Shown: positions 28,985 through 37,525, numbered from the stretch's first letter. The stretch is DNA of 64,000 bases from Companilactobacillus zhongbaensis (GCF_003946515.1 NZ_RHOM01000002.1:1-64000), one strand, 5' to 3'. Translations and numbers: made by a program. The notes: a model not told the origin generated them from the letters alone.

Positions 28985-29045
28985 ATATGAAAACTAACTC
29001 CACCAGGTAGTGGCTTCCGAGTAACATATGTGGTTGCAGCACTAT
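28985..29045 (+). repeat. X repeat, degenerate 5' half (X0)
   Basis: GAAAACTAACTCC, then AGTGGCTTCCGAGTAACATATGTGGTTGCAGCAC in outline, aligns base by base with the 5' half of the full X copy at 29280-29335 but has many changes. It stops at the same point as the second half copy (X1), after the GCAC of the central hairpin. The segment upstream, 28880-28960, is G+T-rich and holds nothing I can name. Confidence 0.5.
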
Positions 29046-29068
29046 TTTGCATGTATTTAATCGTGCTA

Positions 29069-29185
29069 TTTATTTCTATTTGCTAAACTTGCTGCAATTT
29101 GGCATGTGTTTTTTTGCTTTATCCTCAAGGATGCTGAAACGAGCTCAAGGCGACAGTGGCCTCCGGTTAACGTGGGTAATCGAGG
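29069..29185 (+). repeat. X repeat, leader plus 5' half (X1)
   Basis: The leader with GCTAAACTTGCTGCAA and ATCCTCAAGGATG (29082-29133) is followed by GAGCTCAAGGCGACAGTGG and CTCCGGTTAAC, matching the 5' half of the full copies. It breaks off after TCGAGGTAC. The 3' half is absent here. The variable stem AAGGCGAC (29147-29154) has its exact complement GTCGCCTT at 34350-34357, next to the other full copy. Confidence 0.7.
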
Positions 29186-29227
29186 TACTGAATTGTTTGT
29201 ATTAAATAGTGTTTTCCATTTTAGGTG

Positions 29228-29420
29228 GCTAAACTTGCAGAAAATTGGATAGTGGTTTTTTGTTTTATCCTCAAGGATGCGAAAACGAGCTCCGGCACAC
29301 AGCGGCCTCCGGTTAACACAGGTGGTCGAGGCACGGCTTCGCCGCACCTTGTTCGACCACCAGCGTTAATCCTCAGCAGCTACCCGTGTGCCTCCGCTCT
29401 CTGTGCTCTCTGTGTTCTTT
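29228..29420 (+). repeat. X repeat, full copy X2 (leader plus structured core)
   Basis: The leader 29228-29279 ends in ATCCTCAAGGATG. In the core, GGCACAC pairs with GTGTGCC near 29390, GGTGGTCGA pairs with TCGACCACC (29321-29329 and 29353-29361), and the hairpin top CGGCTTCGCCG is shared with X3. TTAATCCTCAGCAGCT and CTCCGCTCTCTGTG close the unit, the last nine bases being doubled. X2 lies between the divergent antiporter and rapZ, ending 57 nt before rapZ. No ORF in it looks real. Confidence 0.8.
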
Positions 29421-29476
29421 TGAATGACACGCCCGGATTGTTATGTTACACTTGAATGCGAATGCGAGGTGCTCTG

Positions 29477-30391
29477 ATGGCAAAGAAGGTTTTGAGTTTA
29501 GTTATTGTTACTGGGATGAGTGGGGCAGGTAAGACTGTTGCTATGCAATCCTTTGAAGATCTTGGTTATTTTTGTATAGATAATATGCCACCTAACTTAT
29601 TACCCAAATTTTGGGAATTAGTTCATGAAGCGGGGAAGATTTCGAAAGTTGCTTTGGTGGTCGATATTCGGTCACGGGCTTTTTACGATGAAATTTTCTC
29701 TATGCTTAAGGAAATGCAAGTTGATGAACAAGGTGTTGATCAAAAGGTTGAGATGAAGATCATGTTCTTGGATGCTTCTGACGAAGAATTAGTTTCTCGT
29801 TATAAGGAGACTCGTCGTAGCCATCCGTTGGCTATGGAAGGTCGTCTGCTTGATGGTATCCAAAAAGAACGTGAACTTTTAGGTGAGATGAAGTCACGAG
29901 CTCAAGTTGTGATCGATACGACTGACTTAACACCGCGTCAGCTCAGAGAAGAAATTTTTGACAATTTCCAAGAAAGCTCCTCGGTTCCTACTTTTCACAT
30001 TGAGGTCATGTCATTTGGCTTTAAATATGGCTTGCCCATCGATGCAGATATTGTGATGGATGTCAGATTTTTAAGAAATCCGTATTACGTTCCCGAATTA
30101 AAACCACAAACAGGAACGGATAAGGCGGTCTATGATTATGTCATGGATAGTCCTGAGACGGAAACTTTTTATAAAAAGCTTTACGATCTGTTGCATTACA
30201 TTACTCCGGGATATGAAAAAGAAGGTAAGACAAGTTTAACCATCGCCATTGGTTGTACTGGTGGTCAACATCGTTCAGTCGCAATTGCGGAACGATTAGG
30301 TAAAGACTTGAAGAAAGACTACTATGTCGATATCACTCACCGTGATAAAGATAAATCTCAAAAGAAGGTTATTGAAAATGGCAACCAATAG
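29477..30391 (+). CDS. rapZ: RNase adapter / nucleotide-binding protein RapZ
   Basis: 304 residues from ATG 29477, with GAGGTG 5 nt upstream; ATGs at 29456 and 29462 lie before the site. P-loop GMSGAGKT (about 13-20) and a Walker-B-like LVVDIRSR segment are present, and the C-terminal domain carries [11 protein letters not shown]. In E. coli RapZ controls GlmS through small RNAs; in Firmicutes the partner is unclear. The G+T bias of the first 100 nt fades along the gene. yvcK overlaps its end. Confidence 0.95.
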   Translation: MAKKVLSLVIVTGMSGAGKTVAMQSFEDLGYFCIDNMPPNLLPKFWELVHEAGKISKVALVVDIRSRAFYDEIFSMLKEMQVDEQGVDQKVEMKIMFLDASDEELVSRYKETRRSHPLAMEGRLLDGIQKERELLGEMKSRAQVVIDTTDLTPRQLREEIFDNFQESSSVPTFHIEVMSFGFKYGLPIDADIVMDVRFLRNPYYVPELKPQTGTDKAVYDYVMDSPETETFYKKLYDLLHYITPGYEKEGKTSLTIAIGCTGGQHRSVAIAERLGKDLKKDYYVDITHRDKDKSQKKVIENGNQ

Positions 30392-31409
30392 GATTGTTCG
30401 TGTTGTAAAGGGACGTCGTCCAAAAGTTGTTGTTATAGGTGGGGGAACTGGTTTACCAGTCATCTTGAACAGTTTAAGAAAAAAGGACGCTAATATTACT
30501 GCAATCGTTACGGTAGCTGATGATGGGGGATCATCTGGTATTATTCGTAACTACATCAACGTAGTCCCACCAGGGGATATTCGAAATGTTTTAGCATCAT
30601 TGTCAGATCTACCAGAAGAAGAGTTGGAAGTATTCCAACATCGTTTCAAGAGTGATGACGACTTTTTCTCAGGACATGCATTAGGTAATTTGATCATCGC
30701 CGCATTGAGTGAAATGCGACCGAATATTTTTGATGCCGTCCAAACATTGTCAAAAATGATGCGGATCGATGGAAATGTTTTTCCAGCTTCAACATCTAAG
30801 TTGACTCTGAATGCTGAATTCACTGATGGGTCAACTTTGTCTGGTGAACATGAAATCACTCACTCAGGAAAACATGTTAAACGTGTTTGGGTGACTAATT
30901 CCGATGAACCACAAAAAGAACCGGAAACGGTTCTACCTGTTTTGGCTGCGATCATGCAGGCCGATGTAGTCGTGCTAGGTCCTGGTAGTTTATTCACCAG
31001 TATTTTGCCGAACTTGATGATTAAACAGATCGGTGAGGCAGTCAAACAAACGCCGGCTGAAGTTGTTTATATTTGTAATATCATGACTCAGATCGGTGAA
31101 ACTGAAAACTTTACGGATGCTGATCACGTTAAGGTGCTAGACGAACATCTCGGTGGCAATTACATCGATACTGTCTTAGTCAACACTAGACCAGTACTCG
31201 AGAACTACGTCAATCATAAGAAATATGACGAGTACATTAATCAAGTAGAGCCTGACTTTGATACTTTAAGAAAAATGGGCTGCCGTGTTATCCAAGACGA
31301 CTTTTTATTGTTGCGGGATAACGGAGCCTTCCACGATGGTGACAAGATCGCTGCGGAAATTTTGAATTTAGCGTTTCAATCAGGAAATAGAAAAAACGAG
31401 GAGAGATAG
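30378..31409 (+). CDS. yvcK: Gluconeogenesis / cell-wall factor YvcK (GlmR, CofD-like)
   Basis: 343 residues from ATG 30378, preceded by AAGAAGG. It overlaps rapZ by 14 nt, so translation is coupled. The CofD-like fold is marked by [14 protein letters not shown] near the start, [23 protein letters not shown] and [13 protein letters not shown]. In B. subtilis this protein binds UDP-GlcNAc and stimulates GlmS, which matters during gluconeogenic growth. A longer in-frame start at 30324 lies inside rapZ and has no site. Confidence 0.95.
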   Translation: MATNRIVRVVKGRRPKVVVIGGGTGLPVILNSLRKKDANITAIVTVADDGGSSGIIRNYINVVPPGDIRNVLASLSDLPEEELEVFQHRFKSDDDFFSGHALGNLIIAALSEMRPNIFDAVQTLSKMMRIDGNVFPASTSKLTLNAEFTDGSTLSGEHEITHSGKHVKRVWVTNSDEPQKEPETVLPVLAAIMQADVVVLGPGSLFTSILPNLMIKQIGEAVKQTPAEVVYICNIMTQIGETENFTDADHVKVLDEHLGGNYIDTVLVNTRPVLENYVNHKKYDEYINQVEPDFDTLRKMGCRVIQDDFLLLRDNGAFHDGDKIAAEILNLAFQSGNRKNEER

Positions 31410-31411
31410 TA

Positions 31412-32347
31412 TTGGCTTCATATGCAAGTGAGGTAAAGAAAGAACTCACTGGTTTAGAGGTCCATCCAGAGCATGCACGTGTTGAATTGTCAGCACTGAT
31501 CAGAATGAATGGCTCATTGAGCTTACAAAATCATCATTTTGTGCTGACGACTCAAACTGAGAATCCTGCAATCGCTCGGCGTATATTCTCTTTGATCAAG
31601 CAAAATTATGGCATGGAGTCTGAACTTTTAGTTCGTAAAAAAATGAAGTTGAAGAAGAATAATCAATATCTTGTTCGACTAAAACGTGACACTAATAAAG
31701 TGTTGCAAGATCTAGGAATTTTAGATGAGACAGGTTTATCGATCAATACAGACGTGACACCTGACATCTTAAATGAAGACCAAAGAATGCGCTCATATTT
31801 ACGTGGAGCATTTTTGGCAACGGGAAGTGTCAACAATCCCGAAACATCGCGCTATCATTTAGAGATTTATTCATTATATGAATCGCATAACGATGACATT
31901 GCTCAAATGATGAATCATTTCGGTTTGAACGCTAAGACTACTAAACGAAGAAATGGTTACATCGTCTACTTGAAAGAAGCAGAGCGGATAGCCGACTTTT
32001 TACAATTGATCGGCGCTACTAATGCCATGCTAAAATTCGAAGATATTCGGATCGTGCGCGACATGAGAAATTCGGTCAACCGTTTAGTAAACTGTGAAAA
32101 TGCTAATATTAATAAAACAGTTGCTGCAGCTGAACGACAAGTAGAAAATATCAAGTACTTAAGAGACACTGTTGGATTGGATTCGCTGCCAGCCAAACTT
32201 CAAGAGATTGCCGTGTTAAGATTGGACAATCCGGAAGTATCTTTGAAGGAATTAGGCGAAATGGTACCAAGTGGGGCCATTTCTAAGTCAGGGATCAATC
32301 ACCGTCTTAGAAAATTGAATAGTATTGCGGAAGAAGCAAGAGTCTAA
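31412..32347 (+). CDS. whiA: DNA-binding protein WhiA
   Basis: 311 residues: an N-terminal LAGLIDADG-like homing-endonuclease fold without catalytic residues (about 90-200: [18 protein letters not shown]), and a C-terminal helix-turn-helix ([25 protein letters not shown]). WhiA influences division and chromosome segregation in Firmicutes. It starts at TTG after GAGGAGAG, 2 nt after yvcK, closing the conserved rapZ-yvcK-whiA operon. Confidence 0.95.
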   Translation: MASYASEVKKELTGLEVHPEHARVELSALIRMNGSLSLQNHHFVLTTQTENPAIARRIFSLIKQNYGMESELLVRKKMKLKKNNQYLVRLKRDTNKVLQDLGILDETGLSINTDVTPDILNEDQRMRSYLRGAFLATGSVNNPETSRYHLEIYSLYESHNDDIAQMMNHFGLNAKTTKRRNGYIVYLKEAERIADFLQLIGATNAMLKFEDIRIVRDMRNSVNRLVNCENANINKTVAAAERQVENIKYLRDTVGLDSLPAKLQEIAVLRLDNPEVSLKELGEMVPSGAISKSGINHRLRKLNSIAEEARV

Positions 32348-32374
32348 GGGGCACTTGCTTTTTTATTTGGTCAC

Positions 32375-32404
32375 AAAAAAAGAGAGATAAAAATCTCTCT
32401 TTTT
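32375..32404 (+). terminator. bidirectional terminator after whiA
   Basis: AAAAAGAGAGAT pairs with ATCTCTCTTTTT around a short A loop. A second small hairpin, GCAAG/CTTGC with a T run (32336-32364), precedes it at the end of whiA. It serves both whiA and the converging MFS gene. Confidence 0.85.
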
Positions 32405-32417
32405 GGTATAAGCTTAA

Positions 32418-33815
32418 TTATTTTGCAACGGCTTTTTTCTTGTAATCTTTGACTAAGATAGCGAAGATCCAACCGACTAAAGCAACGATGAAGAAAAATC
32501 TAAATACGGCATGATATCCAGCTAAGCCACCATTAGCAGGTAAGCCATGGTTAGTGTTTGCTGTTACTAATACTAATGTGGCGACACTAACACCTAGAGA
32601 TCCCAATAATTGACGTACAGTCGTGATAATAGCTGTACCGTGTGGAATTAGGTCTTGAGGCAGGGAATTGCCACCTAGGGTAGTTGCAGGCATCATAACG
32701 AAGGCATTTCCACCTTCGATCAACATTGCGATGATGATCATTGGCCATATTCCTAATTTAGTATTGATGATAAATAGTGAGAACCAACCAACTACGATCA
32801 TACTCATGCCGACTAATAGAGTTGGTTTGAAACCGATCTTATCGGCGAGTTTTCCGGTTAGTGGGTTCAAGATACTCAATAAAATTGCTGGTGGAACTAA
32901 GGCTAGTCCAGAAACTAAGACTGAAGTGTGTAAAATATTTTGATAATAAAGTGGATAAATGATCGTAACAACGATCAATGAGATGTATGAAAAACCAGTT
33001 AGTAAGACTGATAAGTCAAAGTTGAAATTTTTCATAACTTTAAGATCTAGTAGTGGTTGATCGACTGTCAACTCACGGTGGATGAATAAGGCGGTCAAAA
33101 TAATACTAATACCTAGGATGATCCATAAAACAGTATCTAGTTGATGCTTTGAACCGGCTTGGTTCACAACGTAAAGTAAACCAATTAAGCCGACTAAGTA
33201 GACAATCGAAATGAAGTCCAATCTGACTTTTTTACGTGGCATGACGTCTTTGATAAAAAATAATCCTAAGACGAAGATTGCTACCATGATGATCAAAAAG
33301 ATAACGAACAATCCCTGCCAATGTAGCCAATTTAAGACGATACCGGAAATAATTGGACCACTAGCTAGTGCTGATCCCATGACTAGCCCGGCGAATCCCA
33401 TCGTTGTACCACGCCGGTTTTCTGGCGTGATCTCCAAGAGGACTGATTGGAAGGAAGGGAATAATATCCCGACTCCAATGGCTTCCAGCGCTCGTCCTAA
33501 CATTGCGATAGGGAAGTTTGGTGCAATGATGATGACTAATGTTCCCAAACCAAATATCCCAACGACCCCTAAAAATAATTGCTTAAATGAAATATTACTT
33601 AATAGCCAAGGACTGATCGGCATCATGATACACATGATCAACATGAATCCGGTGGTCAACCATTGGATGGTTGGTGCAGTGACCCCGAAGAACTTCATCA
33701 ATGTCGGATAAGCAGTCGAAAGTGAAGACTGACTGATCGACATCGTAAAAGTTCCGGCTAATAAAGTACTGACGAAAAACTTACGATTTACAGAGTTTTC
33801 TATTGTATTGTTCAT
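32418..33815 (-). CDS. MFS drug transporter, DHA2 (EmrB/QacA) family
   Basis: 465 residues with about fourteen transmembrane helices. The DHA2 pattern is seen in QSSLSTAYPTLMKFF with PTIQWLTTGFML in the first helices and GRALEAIGVGILFPSFQSVLLE in motif C/A. Probable proton-driven efflux of drugs or other small molecules; substrate unknown. It interrupts the usual whiA-clpP adjacency on the opposite strand. Confidence 0.9.
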   Translation of the reverse strand: MNNTIENSVNRKFFVSTLLAGTFTMSISQSSLSTAYPTLMKFFGVTAPTIQWLTTGFMLIMCIMMPISPWLLSNISFKQLFLGVVGIFGLGTLVIIIAPNFPIAMLGRALEAIGVGILFPSFQSVLLEITPENRRGTTMGFAGLVMGSALASGPIISGIVLNWLHWQGLFVIFLIIMVAIFVLGLFFIKDVMPRKKVRLDFISIVYLVGLIGLLYVVNQAGSKHQLDTVLWIILGISIILTALFIHRELTVDQPLLDLKVMKNFNFDLSVLLTGFSYISLIVVTIIYPLYYQNILHTSVLVSGLALVPPAILLSILNPLTGKLADKIGFKPTLLVGMSMIVVGWFSLFIINTKLGIWPMIIIAMLIEGGNAFVMMPATTLGGNSLPQDLIPHGTAIITTVRQLLGSLGVSVATLVLVTANTNHGLPANGGLAGYHAVFRFFFIVALVGWIFAILVKDYKKKAVAK

Positions 33816-33835
33816 ATTTGCTCCCTTCGAAGTTT

Positions 33836-33864
33836 AGAATAGACTAAATAAAAAATTAGGTCAA
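33836..33864 (-). promoter_or_regulatory. putative promoter of the DHA2 transporter gene
   Basis: On the minus strand TTGACC (33864-33859) and TATTCT (33841-33836) are 17 bp apart, about 20 nt upstream of the start codon. Confidence 0.5.
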
Positions 33865-33975
33865 TTGACTGAATCCTTGTGAATTCTTTTAGAGTGGGCT
33901 TAAGCGACTGTTTATAAGTATGGAATCGTTTTCGAAAATAATTGAATTCATTTATCGAATTAGTTTTTTTGATAT

Positions 33976-34010
33976 AAAAAAAGAGACTTCCGTGGAAGTC
34001 TCTTATTTAG
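33976..34010 (-). terminator. intrinsic terminator, probably of clpP
   Basis: AAGAGACTTCC (33981-33991) pairs with GGAAGTCTCTT (33994-34004). On the minus strand it is followed by a seven-T run. The nearest minus-strand gene upstream is clpP, whose stop is at 34368, so the X3 repeat lies in the clpP 3' untranslated region if this is its terminator. Confidence 0.75.
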
Positions 34011-34100
34011 TATTTGGAACTAATTTTAGAAGATTGCGGATTTCGATTAATCAACATTCGGAGGTGCTCCTTCAAAAATAAAATAGTGCTATCTATTTTT

Positions 34101-34329
34101 GCTAGTTAAACTTGCTGTAAATTGGATAGTGCTTTTTATTTTGGATAGCTAAACTTGCAGCAATTTTGATAGTGTTTTTTTTGCTTTATCCTCAAGGATG
34201 TGAAAACGATCTCCGCGAGGTAGCGGCCTCCGGTTAACACATATAGTCGAGGCACGGCTTCGCCGCACCTTGTTCGACTATACGCGTTAATCCTCAGCAG
34301 CTGACCAACCTCGCTGCGCTCTCTGTGTT
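34101..34329 (+). repeat. X repeat, broken leader followed by full copy X3
   Basis: A first leader (34101-34137, GCTAGTTAAACTTGCTGTAA) is cut short and followed by a second leader (34148-34200) and a full core. In the core, GCGAGGT pairs with ACCTCGC and TATAGTCGA with TCGACTATA, and the hairpin top CGGCTTCGCCG is kept. The TATAGTCGA/TCGACTATA pair replaces GGTGGTCGA/TCGACCACC of X2, with changes on both sides, which shows that pairing is maintained. Confidence 0.8.
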
Positions 34330-34367
34330 TAAATCCTCAGCAGCTGACCGTCGCCTTCCGCTCTCTA
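34330..34367 (+). repeat. X repeat, 3' half (X1')
   Basis: AAATCCTCAGCAGCTGACC, then GTCGCCTT and CCGCTCTCT, matches the 3' half of the full copies and abuts the clpP stop codon. Its variable stem GTCGCCTT is the exact complement of AAGGCGAC in the 5' half at 29147-29154. Confidence 0.7.
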
Positions 34368-34958
34368 TTATTTCTCAGTTGGTTTATTTGTCATGATACC
34401 GTCAATCAAACCATAATCCTTAGCTTCTTCGGCAGTCATGTAGTTATCACGATCTGTATCCTTTTGAAGCTTTTCGAATGTTTGGCCAGAGTTGTCTGCC
34501 AAAATGTGGTTCAATCTCTTTCTAGTCTTCAAGATCTCTTGAGCAGCAATTTCAATCTCTGTTTGTTGTCCTTGAGCACCACCGAGTGGTTGGTGAATAA
34601 GAATTGTTGAGTTAGGTAGGGCAAAACGCTTGCCTTTTGTACCTGATGACAACAAGACACTTCCCATTGAAGCTGCCAAACCAGTAGCAATTGTTTGCAC
34701 GTCTGATTTAACAAAATTCATTGTATCCATAATAGCTAATCCGTCGGTAACAGAACCACCGGGTGAGTTAATGTACATAGAAATGTCTTTATCTGAATCT
34801 TGAGCATCGAGGAATAGTAATTCAGCGATAACTGTATTTGCCATTTGGCTATTAACTTCACCAGATAACATAATGATTCTATCTTTTAATAATCTTGAAT
34901 AAATATCATAGGCACGTTCGCCACGTGAACTTTGTTCAATAACTGTAGGAACTAACAT
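34368..34958 (-). CDS. clpP: ATP-dependent Clp protease proteolytic subunit
   Basis: The barrel-shaped serine protease that works with ClpC, ClpE or ClpX. 196 residues from ATG 34958, with AGGAGG 7 nt upstream; a longer frame to 34985 would run into the operator. The catalytic triad is Ser97 ([11 protein letters not shown]), His122 ([12 protein letters not shown]) and Asp171 (DTDRDNY). Upstream are a sigma-A type promoter and a CIRCE-like element, suggesting heat-shock control by HrcA. Confidence 0.97.
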   Translation of the reverse strand: MLVPTVIEQSSRGERAYDIYSRLLKDRIIMLSGEVNSQMANTVIAELLFLDAQDSDKDISMYINSPGGSVTDGLAIMDTMNFVKSDVQTIATGLAASMGSVLLSSGTKGKRFALPNSTILIHQPLGGAQGQQTEIEIAAQEILKTRKRLNHILADNSGQTFEKLQKDTDRDNYMTAEEAKDYGLIDGIMTNKPTEK

Positions 34959-34978
34959 AAGATGCCTCCTATTTTTAA

Positions 34979-35005
34979 TTAGCACTCTTAAAAGTACAGT
35001 GCTAA
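34979..35005. promoter_or_regulatory. CIRCE-like HrcA operator upstream of clpP
   Basis: TTAGCACTC, nine bases, then CAGTGCTAA. This is the CIRCE inverted repeat TTAGCACTC-N9-GAGTGCTAA with a single mismatch. It lies between the predicted -10 box and the ribosome site of clpP. I see no CtsR tandem heptamer nearby, only one GGTCAA that serves as the -35 box. Confidence 0.8.
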
Positions 35006-35032
35006 TTTAGCATATAAATCATATAGGGTCAA
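35004..35032 (-). promoter_or_regulatory. putative clpP promoter
   Basis: On the minus strand TTGACC (35032-35027) and TAAATT (35009-35004) are 17 bp apart. The -10 box touches the CIRCE-like operator. Confidence 0.65.
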
Positions 35033-35080
35033 CAATGAAGCATTAGTAAATAAAAATTTATCTAATAGGAGACATATTAT

Positions 35081-35620
35081 TTAGCTGATCATCGAGCTAT
35101 ATTGCAAATTTAACTCAAAAGCTAATCTTTCATCATCGAGGGGATCATCGATGTGGATCAGACCACAGTAGTGATAACCCATCGATTTGATCAAGCCTTG
35201 CATACGAACATTTTCTCGGAAGGTATCGATGCGAATGTTTTTAAAACCTTGAACTAAGGCCATAGTTATTAAATTGCTGAATAAGTATTTAGTGAGATGC
35301 ATTCCCCGGAATTGACTGGCAATGGCAACTCGATGGATCGTGGCATAAGGATCGATATCGTTTTCCCATTTACCTTGGATCATCCGATAAGTCGGGTCGG
35401 GAAAAGTTTGGAGTGTAGCACAAGCAGCAATTTCCCCATTGACGATCAATACCCAGTGCATCTTTCGTTCGATGTCCTTGGACAGCATTTCTCGATTCGG
35501 GGTGCCACTTTGCCATTGCGGACTACCATCTTGTTTCAGTAAGGCTTTCGCTTGATAGATGATCTCCATAATATTATTTAAGTCTGAAGAAGTTGATCTT
35601 CTCAAATAAATATTTGCCAT
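35081..35620 (-). CDS. GNAT-family N-acetyltransferase
   Basis: 179 residues of the Gcn5-related fold: IYLRRSTSSDLNNIMEI at the start, VNGEIAACATLQ beta strand, IHRVAIASQFRGMHLTKYLF acetyl-CoA loop (the usual Q/R-x-x-G-x-G/A is altered to QFRGMHL), and RIDTFRENVRMQGLIKSMGY. The substrate is unknown. It lies 13 nt after the MarR gene on the same strand, so it is likely part of that MarR-controlled transcript. Confidence 0.85.
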   Translation of the reverse strand: MANIYLRRSTSSDLNNIMEIIYQAKALLKQDGSPQWQSGTPNREMLSKDIERKMHWVLIVNGEIAACATLQTFPDPTYRMIQGKWENDIDPYATIHRVAIASQFRGMHLTKYLFSNLITMALVQGFKNIRIDTFRENVRMQGLIKSMGYHYCGLIHIDDPLDDERLAFELNLQYSSMIS

Positions 35621-35633
35621 AGTAATACCTCAA

Positions 35634-36059
35634 TCAATCACTAACTAACTCCGTTTGAATCTTCTTCATGGCGTTGATTATAGGCTTAATTTCTGATTTT
35701 TCAACATTTTTGAACAGCTCCTGGATCTGCTTATCGGCGCGACGATTAATTTCGTCCAAAGCTTCATGACCAGCAGGTGTCAGCTGCAAAAATTTGACTC
35801 GGAGGTCGTTTTGATCAGCTGTTTTAAAAAGCAGACCTTCGGTTTCTAATTTTTTCAAAACGCGACTAATGTAGCCTTTATCCAGCTTCAACAAATTAAG
35901 TAACTGATTAGCAGTATTAACGCCACGGTCGATCTCTAACAGGATCCGTGATTCTAAAATGGTGAATTTAGTGTGTAAGTGATATTTATCAGTCAATTGA
36001 AGAATGTTTGTATAAAAACGGTCAAACTCGCGGACATTGTAGATTTCTTCTTTTTCCAT
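35634..36059 (-). CDS. MarR-family transcriptional regulator
   Basis: 141 residues with the winged helix-turn-helix of MarR proteins: LTDKYHLHTKFTILESRILLEI, then TANQLLNLLKLDKGYISRVLKKLE and wing DQNDLRVKFLQLTPAGHEAL. It is divergent from an MFS pump gene, with a perfect inverted repeat between them. This suggests it represses both itself and the pump and releases DNA on binding a small ligand. Confidence 0.92.
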   Translation of the reverse strand: MEKEEIYNVREFDRFYTNILQLTDKYHLHTKFTILESRILLEIDRGVNTANQLLNLLKLDKGYISRVLKKLETEGLLFKTADQNDLRVKFLQLTPAGHEALDEINRRADKQIQELFKNVEKSEIKPIINAMKKIQTELVSD

Positions 36060-36075
36060 TTATTTACCTCCTACG

Positions 36076-36128
36076 GTTGACAAAAGCAACTAATTTTTAA
36101 TATAGTAATTCAAGTTGCTTTTGTCAAC
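36076..36128. promoter_or_regulatory. MarR operator with overlapping divergent promoters
   Basis: GTTGACAAAAGCAACT (36076-36091) is inverted exactly as AGTTGCTTTTGTCAAC (36113-36128). Each half carries a TTGACA -35 box. Rightward: TTGACA 36077-36082, 18 bp, TATAGT 36101-36106. Leftward: TTGACA 36127-36122, 17 bp, TATATT 36104-36099. The two promoters are nearly superimposed, so one regulator bound to the halves would block both. Confidence 0.85.
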
Positions 36129-36151
36129 TAAATCATAAATTGGAGATCATC

Positions 36152-37525
36152 ATGAAAAAAGGCATGCGCTTATCATTATTTATCGTTTTATTTGGAAGTT
36201 TCTTCGGGGTCTTGAGCTCGACAATGATGACGACGGCACTTCCACCGATCATGCGCGTGTTTCACATTTCGTATTCTTCGGCACAGTGGTTGACAAACGG
36301 GTACATGCTAGCTAATGCCTTGATGATCCCAACGAGTGCTTATTTGATGAAACGTTTTTCCTTTAAAAATTTATTTCTAACTTTTTCAACGATTTTTCTT
36401 TTAGGATCCTTGGTCGGGACGATTGCCAACCAGTATTTGATCTTGATCATTGGTCGAATGGTCCAAGCTATCGGAGCCGGAGTTATGATTCCATTAGTCA
36501 ATGTGATTGCAATGCGAGCTGCTGATAAGAAGCATCGTGGGGCCGTCATGGGTATCATCGGTGTTGTCTTCAATTTTTCGCCGATTGTTGGACCAACTGT
36601 TTCAGGTTTCATTCTCGACAGTCTTTCTTGGCGTTATTTATTTAGTCTGACGATGCCATTTACGTTACTTTCCATAATTTTAGCCATCGTCTTAATGCCA
36701 AAAATCAAGCACCAGACTGATTTAGTCTTCAATGTCAAAGGATTGATCACAGCCAGTTTAGGGTTACTATGTTTACTTTGGTCATTTTCAAACGTCGGTG
36801 AGTACAACTTCGTTTCGTTTAATATTTTAGGATTGTTAGTCTTAGGATTGATTTTTGGATTCTTATTTTTCAAAACTCAAGAAGGCTCAAAAAATCCTTT
36901 TATCAACTTGGATGTTTTCGAACATAAACAATTCAACGTTGCCAGTATTTTGAACATGATCTTAATGGTCACGATGTATGGAAATACGATTTTATTACCT
37001 ATTTTGGTTCAAAATGTCATGCATAAATCGGCTTTGATATCTGGATTAGTTTTACTGCCAGGTGCGATGGTAACATTTTTTATGTCGCCGATCAGTGGTC
37101 ACTTGTTTGATAAATACCCTGTAAAATATTTAGTCTTGACCGGAATCACCATCGATTGCATCGGAACAACTATGCAAGCTTTGATCAATAAAGATACTTC
37201 GATTTTGACTATCACCTTAGGACAAACCGTGCGCCAGTTTGGATTAGTCTTAGTGCTGATCCCGATCCAAACACAAGCCTTGTCGTATTTGCCAGCAGAA
37301 ATCATTCCTGATGGCGTTGCCCTGTATAATACTTTAAGACAAGTTGCTGCCTCGTTTGGTACAGCATTATTGATTGCAGTCATCACATTAAGCAATCAAC
37401 ACCACAACGCAGCGACAATCACCGGTGGCTTAGTAGGTATTAAATTAGGATTCACCACTTGTTTGATCCTATTATTAACTTGTTTTATCTTCATCAGAAA
37501 ACTTTATACAACCAGAGCAATTTAA
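36152..37525 (+). CDS. MFS transporter, DHA2 family, MarR-controlled
   Basis: 457 residues with about fourteen transmembrane helices. Motifs include SSTMMTTALPPIMRVF, SAQWLTNGYMLANALMIPTSAY, GRMVQAIGAGVMIPLVNVIAM, and GIIGVVFNFSPIVGPTVSGF for motif C. A drug or metabolite exporter, substrate unknown. ATG 36152 lies 6 nt after GGAG. Only distantly similar to the other DHA2 pump at 32418-33815. Confidence 0.9.
   Translation: MKKGMRLSLFIVLFGSFFGVLSSTMMTTALPPIMRVFHISYSSAQWLTNGYMLANALMIPTSAYLMKRFSFKNLFLTFSTIFLLGSLVGTIANQYLILIIGRMVQAIGAGVMIPLVNVIAMRAADKKHRGAVMGIIGVVFNFSPIVGPTVSGFILDSLSWRYLFSLTMPFTLLSIILAIVLMPKIKHQTDLVFNVKGLITASLGLLCLLWSFSNVGEYNFVSFNILGLLVLGLIFGFLFFKTQEGSKNPFINLDVFEHKQFNVASILNMILMVTMYGNTILLPILVQNVMHKSALISGLVLLPGAMVTFFMSPISGHLFDKYPVKYLVLTGITIDCIGTTMQALINKDTSILTITLGQTVRQFGLVLVLIPIQTQALSYLPAEIIPDGVALYNTLRQVAASFGTALLIAVITLSNQHHNAATITGGLVGIKLGFTTCLILLLTCFIFIRKLYTTRAI

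Noticed and set aside
29228-29420. X2 as a T-box or other known riboswitch of rapZ
   Set aside because: No T-box sequence or specifier arm, the same unit sits in the clpP 3' region, and partial copies lie near an antiporter; this distribution does not fit a cis riboswitch.
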